NCBI RefSeq assembly: GCF_900094545.1 | Contig: NZ_FMAH01000010.1 | Location: 1-64,000 of the forward strand | Direction: 5' to 3' | DNA length: 64,000 nt | From: Martinezella miluonensis | GTDB taxonomy: Bacteria > Pseudomonadota > Alphaproteobacteria > Rhizobiales > Rhizobiaceae | Shown here: in pieces, positions 44,353 to 53,362 of the stretch | Layout of the letters: every line of letters starts with the position of its first letter | Numbering within the stretch: the first letter of the stretch is position 1 | Program-made: the position numbers and the translations under genes | The notes under the pieces: generated by a model | The model's input: only the letters and a program-made list of their open reading frames with translations | Told to the model about the DNA's origin: nothing | Databases searched by the model: none

Positions 44353-45033
44353 TCAGGCGCTGTCCTTCTTCAGAGGGCGAAAGCTCATGCGATGCAGGGA
44401 GCAGGGGCCATGCTGGGCGATGCCGGCGCGATGCCGGGCAGTACCATAGCCGGCATGCGCTGCGAAACCATAATCGGGAAACACAATGCCCGCGCGCGTC
44501 ATCATCCGGTCGCGCGTCACCTTGGCGACGATCGAAGCGGCGGCGATCGAGAAGGAGCGTGCGTCACCCTTGACCACGGCCTTTCCGGGGCAGGCGAGAC
44601 CAGCGGGCACATCGAGGCCATCGGTCAGCACATAGCTTGCCGGCATCGCCAGGCTGCAAATCGCACGGCGCATCGCATCGAGGCTTGCTTTGCGGATGTC
44701 GGTCCTATCGATGCTGGTGGCGCTTGAGGAGGCGATGGACACCGTCGCCGTTGCGAGAATTTCGGTAAACAGCGCTTCTCGCTTGGCGGCGGTCAGCTGC
44801 TTCGAATCGTTTAATCCCTGCGGAATACGGTCGGGATCGAGGATAACCGCCGCTGCCACGACAGGCCCCGCGAGCGGCCCGCGGCCAGCCTCGTCGGCAC
44901 CGGCAACCGGCCAATGGCCGGCGCGTCGGGCGATCAGCTCCAGCTCGAAGGTCGGAACGATCGGCCCCTCGTCAAAGAGCATGGGAGAATCGGGTGATGT
45001 GCGGCGTGGCATGCGGCGAAGCTCGCACACCAC
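44353..45033 (-). CDS. rnhB: Ribonuclease HII
   Basis: Endonuclease that removes RNA from RNA:DNA hybrids and misincorporated ribonucleotides. The 226-residue protein has the catalytic [14 protein letters not shown] (Asp47, Glu48), LNDSKQL, and Asp138 in VLTDGLD, plus [15 protein letters not shown]. The start is one of two tandem GTG codons (45033 or 45030), both served by AGGAG at 45039-45043; ATG codons at 45012 and 44982 are alternatives with weaker sites. It sits between a convergent APH-fold gene and the repeat at 45119. Confidence 0.94.
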   Translation of the reverse strand: MVCELRRMPRRTSPDSPMLFDEGPIVPTFELELIARRAGHWPVAGADEAGRGPLAGPVVAAAVILDPDRIPQGLNDSKQLTAAKREALFTEILATATVSIASSSATSIDRTDIRKASLDAMRRAICSLAMPASYVLTDGLDVPAGLACPGKAVVKGDARSFSIAAASIVAKVTRDRMMTRAGIVFPDYGFAAHAGYGTARHRAGIAQHGPCSLHRMSFRPLKKDSA

Positions 45034-45118
45034 CCGATCTCCTGCAAGCCCCCGGTGGATCAGAGCGGCGAACCAGGGGGCTTTTCCGGCGGGTACAGGG
45101 AAAACCCGCGAGGAAGGT

Positions 45119-45230
45119 CAGAGCATGTCGCGCAAAAGCGTGCAGCGGTTTTGCGATGACGACATGCGAGAAATCAAAGACCTAAAGCGCAAGAAGCGAA
45201 TCTGAAAAATCGCGATGCGCTTTAGAGCAG
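45119..45230. repeat. Rhizobial palindromic intergenic repeat, copy 2 (two hairpins)
   Basis: First hairpin: GCATGTCGCGCAAAA against TTTTGCGATGACGACATGC around GCGTGCAGCGG. Second: CTAAAGCGC against GCGCTTTAG, a perfect 9-bp pair about 22 bases apart. The core AAAAGCGTGCAGCGGTTTT matches the element at 22281. The right end covers the stop codon of the radical-SAM gene. Such elements are dispersed through rhizobial genomes; here they probably also act as 3'-end structures. Confidence 0.85.
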
Positions 45231-46379
45231 CGACAGCTGGACGCCGCTGCCGTCGGGCGGCACGAACATGTCGTCGCGCAATGCAATGTTGCGCCTCACA
45301 AGCTCGAGCCGCCGCGTCGCCATTTCGAAGCGTCGGCTGATCTGCCAGGCATAGGGTCCGGCACCCTTCATGCGTTTGCCGAATTCGGCATCGTAATCCT
45401 TGCCGCCGCGCATCGAGCGGATCAGCGACATGACGTGGCGATAGCGGTCCGGATAGTGCTGCAGCAGCCAGTCGCGAAACAGCGGGCTTACCTCCAGCGG
45501 CAGCCGCAGGATCACATAGCTTGCCTCCTGCGCGCCGGCGGCCTTGCCGGCATCGAGGATACGTTCGATCTCATGGTCGTTGAGAGCAGGAATGATCGGC
45601 GCCACCATGATCGAGGTTCGGATGCCCGCCTCGTTCAGGGCCTGGATCGCCTCCAGCCGCCGCGGCGGCGTCGCAGCACGCGGTTCCATGGCGCGCGCCA
45701 GCTTGCGGTCGAGCGTCGTCACCGACAATCCCACCCGCACCAGGTTCTTGGCAGCCATCTCCTTCAGGATGTCGATATCGCGCATGACCAGCGCCGATTT
45801 GGTGACGATGGCAACCGGATGGTTCGCCCTGTTCAGCACCTCGAGAATCTGGCGCATGATCCGCCATTCCTTCTCGATCGGCTGATAGGGGTCCGTATTG
45901 GTGCCGATGGCGATGACGCGCGGCTTGTAGCCGGGCTTTGCCAACTCGCGTTCCAACAGCTTCGCCGCATCCGGCTTGGCAAATAGCTTCGATTCGAAAT
46001 CGAGCCCCGCAGACAGGCCCATATAGGCATGCGTCGGCCGCGCGAAGCAGTAGATGCAGCCATGCTCGCAGCCGCGATAAGGGTTGATGGATCGGTCGAA
46101 AGGAATATCGGGCGATTCGTTGCGCGTGATTGCGGTGCGCGGCTTTTCCACCTGCACCTCGGTCTTGAACGGCGGGAGCTCCTCCCAGTTTTGCCAGCCG
46201 TCGTCGATGGCTTCGCGCTGCTGCGGTTCGAACCGGCCGCTCGGATTCAATCCGGCGCCGCGCCCGCGTCGGCGTTCGGCCTCGACCCTGAGGCCGGCAT
46301 CGGCGATCAAGGCGTTGGCAACGTCTGCCGTATTGGCAGGCGCAAATGCGGCCTGCCCTGCAAGGGACTGCTCGTTCAT
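45222..46379 (-). CDS. PA0069-family radical SAM protein
   Basis: A 385-residue iron-sulfur enzyme. The radical-SAM cluster motif is CEHGCIYC (Cys104, Cys108, Cys111) in NPYRGCEHGCIYCFARPTH, followed by VIAIGTNTDPYQP and VTKSALVMRDID. It belongs to the SplB-like/PA0069 (Rv2578c) group, whose reaction is unknown; DNA-photoproduct lyase activity should not be assumed. The last codon and the TAA stop at 45222-45224 lie within the right arm of the repeat at 45119-45230. Confidence 0.88.
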   Translation of the reverse strand: MNEQSLAGQAAFAPANTADVANALIADAGLRVEAERRRGRGAGLNPSGRFEPQQREAIDDGWQNWEELPPFKTEVQVEKPRTAITRNESPDIPFDRSINPYRGCEHGCIYCFARPTHAYMGLSAGLDFESKLFAKPDAAKLLERELAKPGYKPRVIAIGTNTDPYQPIEKEWRIMRQILEVLNRANHPVAIVTKSALVMRDIDILKEMAAKNLVRVGLSVTTLDRKLARAMEPRAATPPRRLEAIQALNEAGIRTSIMVAPIIPALNDHEIERILDAGKAAGAQEASYVILRLPLEVSPLFRDWLLQHYPDRYRHVMSLIRSMRGGKDYDAEFGKRMKGAGPYAWQISRRFEMATRRLELVRRNIALRDDMFVPPDGSGVQLSLL

Positions 46380-46618
46380 CGGTAGCTCCAGGGCGATTCA
46401 TGCCATTGCATGCCGCGTCTAAGATGATTAAATTCCTATCCGACAAACGAGAACATTGCAAGAACAAAATCTCGAACCAAGCGGCTGCGGCGCAACATCC
46501 TCCGAGATTTAAGGTGGCCGTGGAGGCGCTTCATATCCGTCCATAAGCCCTCGCTCAAACAGTCGGGGTGACGGCTTATACGCTGGCAATAAATTGTGCG
46601 TCGCTCTATAAATGGGCA

Positions 46619-47137
46619 ATGTTGACGGTAATCATCGAATGCCAGGATCACGAACCCGAGCTGGCGCAGACATTGGCGGCATTGGTGGCAGGCGCGGTCG
46701 AGGGGCTGGTCAGCGATGTGGTCGTGCTCGATCACGGCAGCAGCGACGGCACGTCGCAGGTCGCGGATGCAGCGGGATGTCGCTTCCATTCGCAATGGGA
46801 TATCGAGGACATATTGCGTTCGGCGCGTGGCGAATGGCTGCTGCTGGTCGAGCCGGGCGCGCGGCCGCAGGCGGGCTGGATCGATGAGATCGCCGAATAT
46901 GTCTCTCTGAACAAGGTCCCGGCGCGATTCACCGCTTCACGAGGCTATCGCCGGCCCCTCCTGCAGAGAATCGGCCGCAGCACTCCGCCGCTGGAACTCG
47001 GCCTGTTGCTTTCCAAACATCAGGCTATCTCCGTCGCCAGAAGCGGCATGCGGCTGGCGGAGTTCGCCAAGGGACAGAAGGGACGGCGGCTTTCAAGCGA
47101 GCTCATTCCCTCCTGGGTGGCGCGCGCGGCACGGTAA
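46619..47137 (+). CDS. Short GT2-like glycosyltransferase-fold protein
   Basis: A 172-residue protein resembling only the N-terminal half of a family 2 glycosyltransferase: LTVIIECQDHEPEL, VVLDHGSSDGT (in place of DDGSTDGT) and GEWLLLVEPGARP where a DxD metal motif would be expected. The acidic DxD is missing, so transferase activity is doubtful. Start is the ATG at 46619 with a weak ribosome binding site. No polysaccharide genes are adjacent. Confidence 0.7.
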   Translation: MLTVIIECQDHEPELAQTLAALVAGAVEGLVSDVVVLDHGSSDGTSQVADAAGCRFHSQWDIEDILRSARGEWLLLVEPGARPQAGWIDEIAEYVSLNKVPARFTASRGYRRPLLQRIGRSTPPLELGLLLSKHQAISVARSGMRLAEFAKGQKGRRLSSELIPSWVARAAR

Positions 47138-47315
47138 GGCGCCTTGCCCGATCCGAGATTTCATTTGAAAAGTTACAAATAGCTGCGATAATTCTTCTGT
47201 GGCGGCACCTTTCGCGTGTCGCGTCAGGCAACCGACCATGAAATGCCGATATGCGGCGGAATAGGTCAGCAAAACACTCCTTGTCTGCCGGGATACCGGC
47301 GAAAGGAGGTGCGTC

Positions 47316-47630
47316 ATGAAACGCACGATGCTCACACGCCTCGCGGCAATGGTCCTTGTAGCAACAGCAATCCTTTACCCCGGCGTAGCCGCTTCCCAGG
47401 CGATACTCGCTTGCGCCAAGCGTGTCGATATCGTTGTCTTCCTCAGAGACCACCTCTCGGAACGGCTTTCGGCCGTCGGTAAGCTCGATCCCAACACGAT
47501 CGTTGAAATCTATGCTGCCGATAGTGGCAACTGGACGCTGATGCTCAGCGACGCTTCCGGCCGTAGCTGCATCATCCTCAGCGGCGAGGGCTGGGAATCA
47601 ATTCCTGTTTTGCCGGGGGAGAAGGCATAG
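47316..47630 (+). CDS. Small secreted protein, unknown
   Basis: A 104-residue protein with a clear signal peptide (MKRTMLTRLAAMVLVATAIL, cleavage near VAASQA). The mature part of about 75 residues has two Cys (in LACAKRVD and GRSCIIL) that could form a disulfide, and the segment GNWTLMLSDASG. A near-perfect AAAGGAGGTG site precedes the ATG, so it should be well translated. I recognise no family. Convergent with moaB. Confidence 0.75.
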   Translation: MKRTMLTRLAAMVLVATAILYPGVAASQAILACAKRVDIVVFLRDHLSERLSAVGKLDPNTIVEIYAADSGNWTLMLSDASGRSCIILSGEGWESIPVLPGEKA

Positions 47631-47661
47631 CGTCCTGGTAAGCATTGCGAACCAGCGAGGC

Positions 47662-48219
47662 CTACTTGGGGCCGGCGCCGCGCCTCAGATGCTCGTCAAG
47701 GCGCGGCATGATCTCAACAAAATTGCAGGGCATGTGGCGATAGTCGAGCTGCGCCTTGAGGATGCCGTCCCAGGCATCCTTGCAAGCGCCGGGGGAGCCC
47801 GGCAGCACGAAGATGAAGGTGGCGTTGGCGACGCCGCCGGTTGCCCGCGACTGGATCGTCGCCGTGCCGATCTTGTCGTAGGAGATGCGATGAAAAACCT
47901 CGGAAAAGCCGTCCATGCGTTTTTCGAACAGAGGCTCCAGCGCCTCGGGCGTGACATCGCGGCCGGTAAAGCCCGTCCCGCCGGTGGTGATTACGACGTC
48001 GATGGCATCGTCCTTCGTCCAGGCTTCCACCTGCGCGCGGATGCGCTCCTTGTCGTCGGAAACGATGGCGCGGGCGGCAAGCCTGTGGCCGGCGTCCGCG
48101 ATGCGCGCAACCAGCGTGTCGCCGGATTTGTCGTCGGCCAGCGTGCGCGTATCGGAAACGGTCAGCACGGCGATGCCGACGGGAATGAAGGATCTTTCAC
48201 TGACTGAACCTGCCATCAT
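47662..48219 (-). CDS. moaB: Molybdenum cofactor biosynthesis protein B
   Basis: MoaB/MogA-fold protein of molybdenum-cofactor synthesis, binding molybdopterin for adenylylation. The 185-residue protein has the signature VITTGGTGFTGRDVTPEAL at about 76-94 and GGVANATFIFVLPGSPGACKDAW near 137-160. Its ATG overlaps the ispE stop by four bases (ATGA), so it is translationally coupled to ispE, an unusual partner for a cofactor gene. Confidence 0.93.
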   Translation of the reverse strand: MMAGSVSERSFIPVGIAVLTVSDTRTLADDKSGDTLVARIADAGHRLAARAIVSDDKERIRAQVEAWTKDDAIDVVITTGGTGFTGRDVTPEALEPLFEKRMDGFSEVFHRISYDKIGTATIQSRATGGVANATFIFVLPGSPGACKDAWDGILKAQLDYRHMPCNFVEIMPRLDEHLRRGAGPK

Positions 48220-49130
48220 ACGTCTCCCGCAATCGTCTCCGTCACCTGGAAATACCAGTCCGGCTTCAGTCCGTGAAGCGAAGCGGCCGCTTCCTTTGCC
48301 TGTTCGACGTCAACGAAGATGCCGAAGCATGTCGCGCCGGAGCCCGACATGCGCGTCACGATCGGAGACTGGCTTTCGATCAGGCCGGAAAGCACCGAAA
48401 TCTCGCCGCAGATCGAGCGCGCCGGTGGTTCGAGGTCGTTGCGCAGGTTTCGGATCGTGTCGATCCATTCGCCGTATCCCTGCGGCATCTGCGATGGAAA
48501 CAGCAATGGTGGATTGTCCTTGCGGACCAGCTGACGGAAGACCTCCGGCGTGGAGACGCCGACGAGCGGATTGCCGAGAACAATGGCAAAAGAGGGAAAT
48601 GCCGGCAGCAACTCGATCGCCTCGCCGATTCCGCGCGCTATCAACGGCTGGCTGGCAAGGCACATCGGCACATCGGCGCCAAGTTTCAAGGCGATGGCGT
48701 TGATCTTCTCTTCCGGCAAGACGAAGCGCCAGAGCCGCATCAGCCCGCGCAACGTCGCGGCCGCATCCGCCGAGCCGCCGCCGATGCCCGAGGCGATCGG
48801 CAGGTTCTTTTCCAGATGGATATGGGCAGCGGGCGCATCGAAGCCGGACGCGTGAGCTGCCTGTCGCAGAAGATCGCGCGCTTTGAGCACGAGATTGTCG
48901 CCAGCCTCGGCGTCGGCGGAAAGAAGCGGGCCGAAGCGTCCGGATAGACTGAATTCATCATGCTCGTCTGCGCGAAAGCCAAGGCGGTCGCCGTGACGGG
49001 TAAAGCTCACCAGCATGTCGAGCAAATGATAGCCGTCGGCGCGGCGACCGGTGACATGCAGCGCAAGATTGATCTTTGCGGGCGCCTCCTCCGTGAGGTC
49101 GAATTCGCCCGTTGCCAAGATCGCGTTCAT
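48216..49130 (-). CDS. ispE: 4-diphosphocytidyl-2-C-methyl-D-erythritol kinase
   Basis: GHMP kinase of the MEP isoprenoid pathway. The 304-residue protein has the substrate Lys19 in APAKINLAL, the ATP loop PIASGIGGGSADAAATL at 111-127 and catalytic Asp153 in LGADVPMC. It starts eight bases after the TPR-protein stop and overlaps moaB, so all three are one transcript. A prenyl diphosphate synthase lies just upstream, which fits an isoprenoid neighbourhood. Confidence 0.96.
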   Translation of the reverse strand: MNAILATGEFDLTEEAPAKINLALHVTGRRADGYHLLDMLVSFTRHGDRLGFRADEHDEFSLSGRFGPLLSADAEAGDNLVLKARDLLRQAAHASGFDAPAAHIHLEKNLPIASGIGGGSADAAATLRGLMRLWRFVLPEEKINAIALKLGADVPMCLASQPLIARGIGEAIELLPAFPSFAIVLGNPLVGVSTPEVFRQLVRKDNPPLLFPSQMPQGYGEWIDTIRNLRNDLEPPARSICGEISVLSGLIESQSPIVTRMSGSGATCFGIFVDVEQAKEAAASLHGLKPDWYFQVTETIAGDV

Positions 49131-49138
49131 GAGAAGTT

Positions 49139-50992
49139 TTAGGACTTCTTGTCGACCGGAGCCGGCGCTTTCGAATCAGGCGCGGGAGCCGGCACCGGAT
49201 CGGGCTGCTTGCTCTTGTCGACGGTCTTCGGGTCGGTGTCGAGCGCAGGCAGGCCCTTCTCGATCTTTTCCTTGATCTTCGGGATCTCGGCTTCTTCCGG
49301 CTTCGAGGCCAAGGCCCGGTTCCACTGGTAAACGGCTTCCAGCTTGCGGTTGACGCGCCAGTAGGCATCGCCGAGGTGGTCGTTGATCGTGGGGTCGCCG
49401 GCCTTGAGCTGCGCTGCTCGCTCCAGCTCGTTCACCGCGTCGTCGAAGCGGTTGAGACGGAAATAGGCCCAGCCGAGCGAATCGACGATGTAGCCGTCAT
49501 CCGGCTTCAGATCGACGGCCTTGCGGATCATGTCGAGACCCTGGTCGAGGTTCATGTTCATGTCGACCCAGGAATAGCCGAGATAGTTCAGCACCTGCGG
49601 CTGATCCGGGTTCAGCTCGAGGGCCTTCTTGAAGTTTGGCTCGGCCTCGGGCCACTTCTTCAGCCGCTCGTAGGCGATGCCGCGCTGGAAGAACACGGCC
49701 CAGTCGCTGCGCCTCGGCGCGGGGCCGATGATCTGCACGGCCTTGTCGTAGTTCTCGGCCATGGCCTGGAAGTCCTTGGCATCGGAAAGGACGCTGCCAT
49801 AGGCGAGATAGCTGCGGACATCGTTGGGATCGGAATCGATCAGCGCCTTCAGATGCTTGCGCGCATCGTCGACCTTGCCGGATTGGGCGAGCGCAAGGCC
49901 GAGCTGAAGCTCGGAGATGCGGGCCATCGGCGAATTGTCCGGCACTTTCTTGTAGAAGGCGATGGCGCGATCGGTCTGTTCCTGCTTTTCGGCCAGCCCG
50001 CCGAGCAGAACCAGCGTATCGGCAGCCTTCGGGTCCAGCGAATTGGCAATCTGCAGGTAGAGCGAGACGACATCTTCGGCGCCGTCGCGGTTCAGCGCCG
50101 CGCCGATGCTAAAGAGCACTGCGGCTGCCCCTTCGCTGGCGTTGGTCACCTGCTGGTCGGGCGTATCGCCCTTGCTGATGCTCGCACGGAGCGCATTGAG
50201 CGGCGCATAATTGCTGACGAGATTGTCGCCGACCGAAATCGCGTCGAGGGCCTTCTGCTTGTCGCCGGCCTTGGCTTCAAGGCGTGCGAGCGCCATGACG
50301 GCGCGCATGAAGGTGTCCGGAGCGGTGGCGCCGCCGGTCTTATCGAGGACCGCGTCGTTCAGGTGCGAGCGCGCCGATTTATTATCGCCGATCGTCAGGG
50401 CGATGGCGGCGGCATGATAGTTCTTGAAGATGTTGAACCAGTCAGGGCCCTTCATCTTGTCGACCATCGAGATCGCTTCCTTGCCGCGGCCGGCGCCGGC
50501 GCGGGCCCAGGCCGAAAGCAGGTTGGTCATCATCCGGTCGAGATCGTTCGGACCGTTATATTTCAGGATGTCCTGCGCTGCCCGGTATTCGTGGCGGCGA
50601 ATGGCGTCCATGCCGCGCACGATCGTGGTGACGCGCTCGACGGAGGGATCGCTTTTCAGCTCGTTGGCGTATTTGACGCCCTCCTCGAGATTGCCGTTCA
50701 AAAGCAGCGAGATCATCAGCCGCTGACGAATTTCCGGATTGCCCGGGTCGATCATCAGCGCCTTCTTGTAGAGCGCGATGGCAGTATCGTAGTCGTGATC
50801 GACATCGGCCGTGCGGGCAGCCAGGAAAGCCCCTGCGAAAGTATCGACACTATCCGGATCGAAGGCAACCGGGGCGCTGACCTCCGGCTTTGCCGGCTTG
50901 TCCTCAGCCCGCGCGACACTCAGGGCGGACACCGAAAGGACCGCCGCCAAGGCTACGCCCGAGAGGAAACGGATGGCAAGTCTTTGCCGCAT
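49139..50992 (-). CDS. Exported tetratricopeptide-repeat protein
   Basis: A 617-residue protein with a signal peptide (MRQRLAIRFLSGVALAAVLS, cleavage near ARAED) and many TPR units across about residues 45-560, for example YDTAIALYKKALMIDPGNPE near the start and GYIVDSLGWAYFRLNRFDDA near the end. The C-terminus is Pro/Asp/Lys-rich. It probably acts as a periplasmic or outer-membrane-linked scaffold; function unknown. The ATG at 50992 has AAAGG seven bases upstream; ATG at 51007 is an alternative with a poorer site. First gene of the TPR-ispE-moaB run. Confidence 0.88.
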   Translation of the reverse strand: MRQRLAIRFLSGVALAAVLSVSALSVARAEDKPAKPEVSAPVAFDPDSVDTFAGAFLAARTADVDHDYDTAIALYKKALMIDPGNPEIRQRLMISLLLNGNLEEGVKYANELKSDPSVERVTTIVRGMDAIRRHEYRAAQDILKYNGPNDLDRMMTNLLSAWARAGAGRGKEAISMVDKMKGPDWFNIFKNYHAAAIALTIGDNKSARSHLNDAVLDKTGGATAPDTFMRAVMALARLEAKAGDKQKALDAISVGDNLVSNYAPLNALRASISKGDTPDQQVTNASEGAAAVLFSIGAALNRDGAEDVVSLYLQIANSLDPKAADTLVLLGGLAEKQEQTDRAIAFYKKVPDNSPMARISELQLGLALAQSGKVDDARKHLKALIDSDPNDVRSYLAYGSVLSDAKDFQAMAENYDKAVQIIGPAPRRSDWAVFFQRGIAYERLKKWPEAEPNFKKALELNPDQPQVLNYLGYSWVDMNMNLDQGLDMIRKAVDLKPDDGYIVDSLGWAYFRLNRFDDAVNELERAAQLKAGDPTINDHLGDAYWRVNRKLEAVYQWNRALASKPEEAEIPKIKEKIEKGLPALDTDPKTVDKSKQPDPVPAPAPDSKAPAPVDKKS

Positions 50993-51114
50993 TAGAAAGC
51001 CTTTCATCGAGGGACGGCCAGCGAAGTCGCCGGCGGCATAACGCATTCGTGTCAACTGATTCACAACAGGATGGCTTTTTTGAAGCGGCCCTGCAACAAA
51101 TTCGGGCGCCGCTA

Positions 51115-52131
51115 TCAATTAACGCGTTCGATGCAGAAATCGATCACTTCCAGAAGTGCCGATTTCCAGGGCGTTTCCGGCAATGGTGCCAAGGCGTCGC
51201 GGGCGATGGTGCCGTAGTGGACGGCACGGGCTATCGTGTCGGCCAGCGCGCCGTATTTCGTGATCAGCCCGAGGGCCTTTTCGAGATTCTCGTCGCTGTT
51301 GTTGCCGGATTCGATGGCGTCGCGCCAGAAGGCGCGCTCCTTCTCGGTGCCGCGGCGATAGGCGAGGATCACCGGAAGCGTGATCTTGCCTTCGCGGAAA
51401 TCGTCGCCGACATTCTTGCCAAGATCGGCAGCCTTGCCGCCGTAATCGAGCGCATCGTCGACGAGCTGGAAGGCGAGGCCGAGATTGGTGCCGTAGGATT
51501 TCAGCGCATTGCGCTCGGCTTTGCCGGCATTGGCGACGATCGGGCCGACCTCGGCCGCGGCGGCAAAAAGCGCTGCGGTCTTGGCGCGAATGACCGAGAG
51601 ATAATCGTCCTCAGTCGTTTCCATGTTCTTGGAAACCGAGAGCTGAAGCACCTCGCCCTCGGCGATGACGCAGGCGGCCGACGACAATACGTCGAGCGCT
51701 TCGAGCGAGCCGACTTCCACCATCATGCGGAAGGCCTGGCCGAGCAGGAAGTCGCCGACCAGAACGCTTGCCTGGTTGCCCCAGATCATGCGGGCGGTGG
51801 ACCTGCCGCGACGCAGATCGCTTTCATCGACCACATCGTCATGTAGCAGCGTAGCCGTGTGCAGGAATTCGACAGATGTCGCGAGTTTGATATGATTGTC
51901 GCCCTGATAGCCGTAAAGTGCGGCGGAAGCGATAGTCAGCATCGGCCGCAGGCGCTTGCCGCCGGAGGAGATGAGATGCTCCGCAACCTCGGGGATCATC
52001 TGCACATCGGAGCCGGCCTTCGACAGGATGAGCTGATTGACGCGTTCCATGTCCGCCTTGGTCAGATCCACCAATGGCTTGATGGATGCCAGTTTATTCT
52101 TGCTTTCTTCCAGCGGTATCACGACGCCCAA
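51115..52131 (-). CDS. ispB: Polyprenyl (octaprenyl-type) diphosphate synthase
   Basis: Makes the long isoprenoid chain used for ubiquinone. The 338-residue all-helical protein has the first Asp-rich motif DDVVD at 98-102 in LLHDDVVDESD and the second in QLVDDALDYGG, plus GGKRLRP for diphosphate binding. I place the start at TTG 52131 (LGVVIPLEESKNKLASIKP), supported by AGGAG nine bases upstream; an upstream TTG at 52185 is also in frame. Chain length (C40 to C50) cannot be fixed from sequence. Divergent from the DUF2007 gene. Confidence 0.93.
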   Translation of the reverse strand: MGVVIPLEESKNKLASIKPLVDLTKADMERVNQLILSKAGSDVQMIPEVAEHLISSGGKRLRPMLTIASAALYGYQGDNHIKLATSVEFLHTATLLHDDVVDESDLRRGRSTARMIWGNQASVLVGDFLLGQAFRMMVEVGSLEALDVLSSAACVIAEGEVLQLSVSKNMETTEDDYLSVIRAKTAALFAAAAEVGPIVANAGKAERNALKSYGTNLGLAFQLVDDALDYGGKAADLGKNVGDDFREGKITLPVILAYRRGTEKERAFWRDAIESGNNSDENLEKALGLITKYGALADTIARAVHYGTIARDALAPLPETPWKSALLEVIDFCIERVN

Positions 52132-52239
52132 CGATCCGGACTCCTGTTCATTTTCTGCAAAGCACAATAAGAAGGGGCGAAACAAGCGGCAAGAGGCGAA
52201 ATGTCTCGTCGCATAAATTTGACAGGAATTCTAAGGCTT

Positions 52240-52470
52240 ATGCACGAGCTGATCCGCACCAACGACCCGGTCATCCTCTCATTTGCGGAGAGTCTGATGA
52301 AGGATGCTGGGATTCACTGCTTCGTTGCGGATCAGGCCATGAGCATCCTTGAGGGCTCGCTCGGCATGCTGCCGCGCCGTTTTCTGGTGGAAGAAGCGCG
52401 CGCTGATCAGGCGCGGCGTATCCTCATCGATGCCGGTCTCGGCGACGAGTTGCGCCCGGCGAAGACTTGA
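52240..52470 (+). CDS. DUF2007 small protein
   Basis: A 76-residue soluble protein with the ferredoxin-like DUF2007 pattern (ELIRTNDPVILSFAESLMKD, FVADQAMSILEGSLG, RRFLVEE, ILIDAGLGDEL). Function unknown; members are described as putative signal-transducing proteins. Start ATG at 52240; the frame is open 13 codons upstream to an ATG at 52201. It is eight bases before the methyltransferase gene. Confidence 0.85.
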   Translation: MHELIRTNDPVILSFAESLMKDAGIHCFVADQAMSILEGSLGMLPRRFLVEEARADQARRILIDAGLGDELRPAKT

Positions 52471-52478
52471 GATCCGCC

Positions 52479-53255
52479 ATGGTCGTCAGCCCCTCCGAAA
52501 CGATAGATGCCTTCCATCGCGGCGCCTTCCATGTCGTCCAGCCGAAGGGCAGGGGGCATCGTTCGGGCATGGATGCCATGCTGCTCGCAGCGCTCGTGGC
52601 GGACGAGCGCACGATCAGGGTCGCCGATCTCGGCGCGGGAGCAGGGGCGGCTGGAATGGCAGTAGCGTCCAGGCTCGCTCGTGCGGAGGTCGTACTTTTC
52701 GAACGTTCGCCCGATATGGCTGAGTTCGCCCGCAAAAGTCTTTTGCTGTCGGAAAATGCCCGTTTCGCCGAGCGTGTCTCAGTTATCGAGGCCGACGTGA
52801 CGCTGACCGGCAAGGATCGCAACGAGGCGGGCCTGGTCGACGACAGCTTCCATCACGTCATCATGAACCCGCCTTTCAACGACGCCAGCGACCGGCTGAC
52901 GCCCGATGCGCTGAAGGCCGAGGCGCATGCCATGACCGAGGGGCTGTTCGAGCGCTGGATACGCACGGCGGGCGCCATCATGATCCCCGGCGGCCAGCTT
53001 TCGCTGATTGCACGACCGGAATCGATCGGCGAGATCATCGCCGCCTGCGGCCGACGCTTCGGCGGTATCGAGATTACATCGATCCATCCGCGCGAAGGCG
53101 AAAATGCGGTGCGCATTCTGGTGACGGCGATCAAGGGGTCGAGGGCGAGATTGGTGCTGCGCGCGCCGTTGACGATGCACGGCGAAGGAACGCATAAATT
53201 CACCGATTTCGTCGATGACATGAACAATGGCCGCGCCCCATATCCGCGCCGATAG
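52479..53255 (+). CDS. tRNA1(Val) N6-adenine-methyltransferase-like protein
   Basis: SAM-dependent methyltransferase of 258 residues. The SAM-binding motif is ADLGAGAGAAGMAVA near 47-61 and the amino-methylating motif is NPPF at 130-133. The FHVVQPKGRGHRSGMDAMLLA N-terminus is that of the TrmN6/YfiC group acting on tRNA A37; target inferred. Start ATG at 52479 (a TTG at 52467 is also in frame). Co-transcribed with DUF2007. Confidence 0.88.
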   Translation: MVVSPSETIDAFHRGAFHVVQPKGRGHRSGMDAMLLAALVADERTIRVADLGAGAGAAGMAVASRLARAEVVLFERSPDMAEFARKSLLLSENARFAERVSVIEADVTLTGKDRNEAGLVDDSFHHVIMNPPFNDASDRLTPDALKAEAHAMTEGLFERWIRTAGAIMIPGGQLSLIARPESIGEIIAACGRRFGGIEITSIHPREGENAVRILVTAIKGSRARLVLRAPLTMHGEGTHKFTDFVDDMNNGRAPYPRR

Positions 53256-53362
53256 CGTCCTGCCCACATAAATCCAGACGTGAAATGCGATCCGCAATGT
53301 TGCGTTTGCCGTTTCCATGCATACATCACGGAGCAGCAAATATCATGATTCAGGGATGACGA

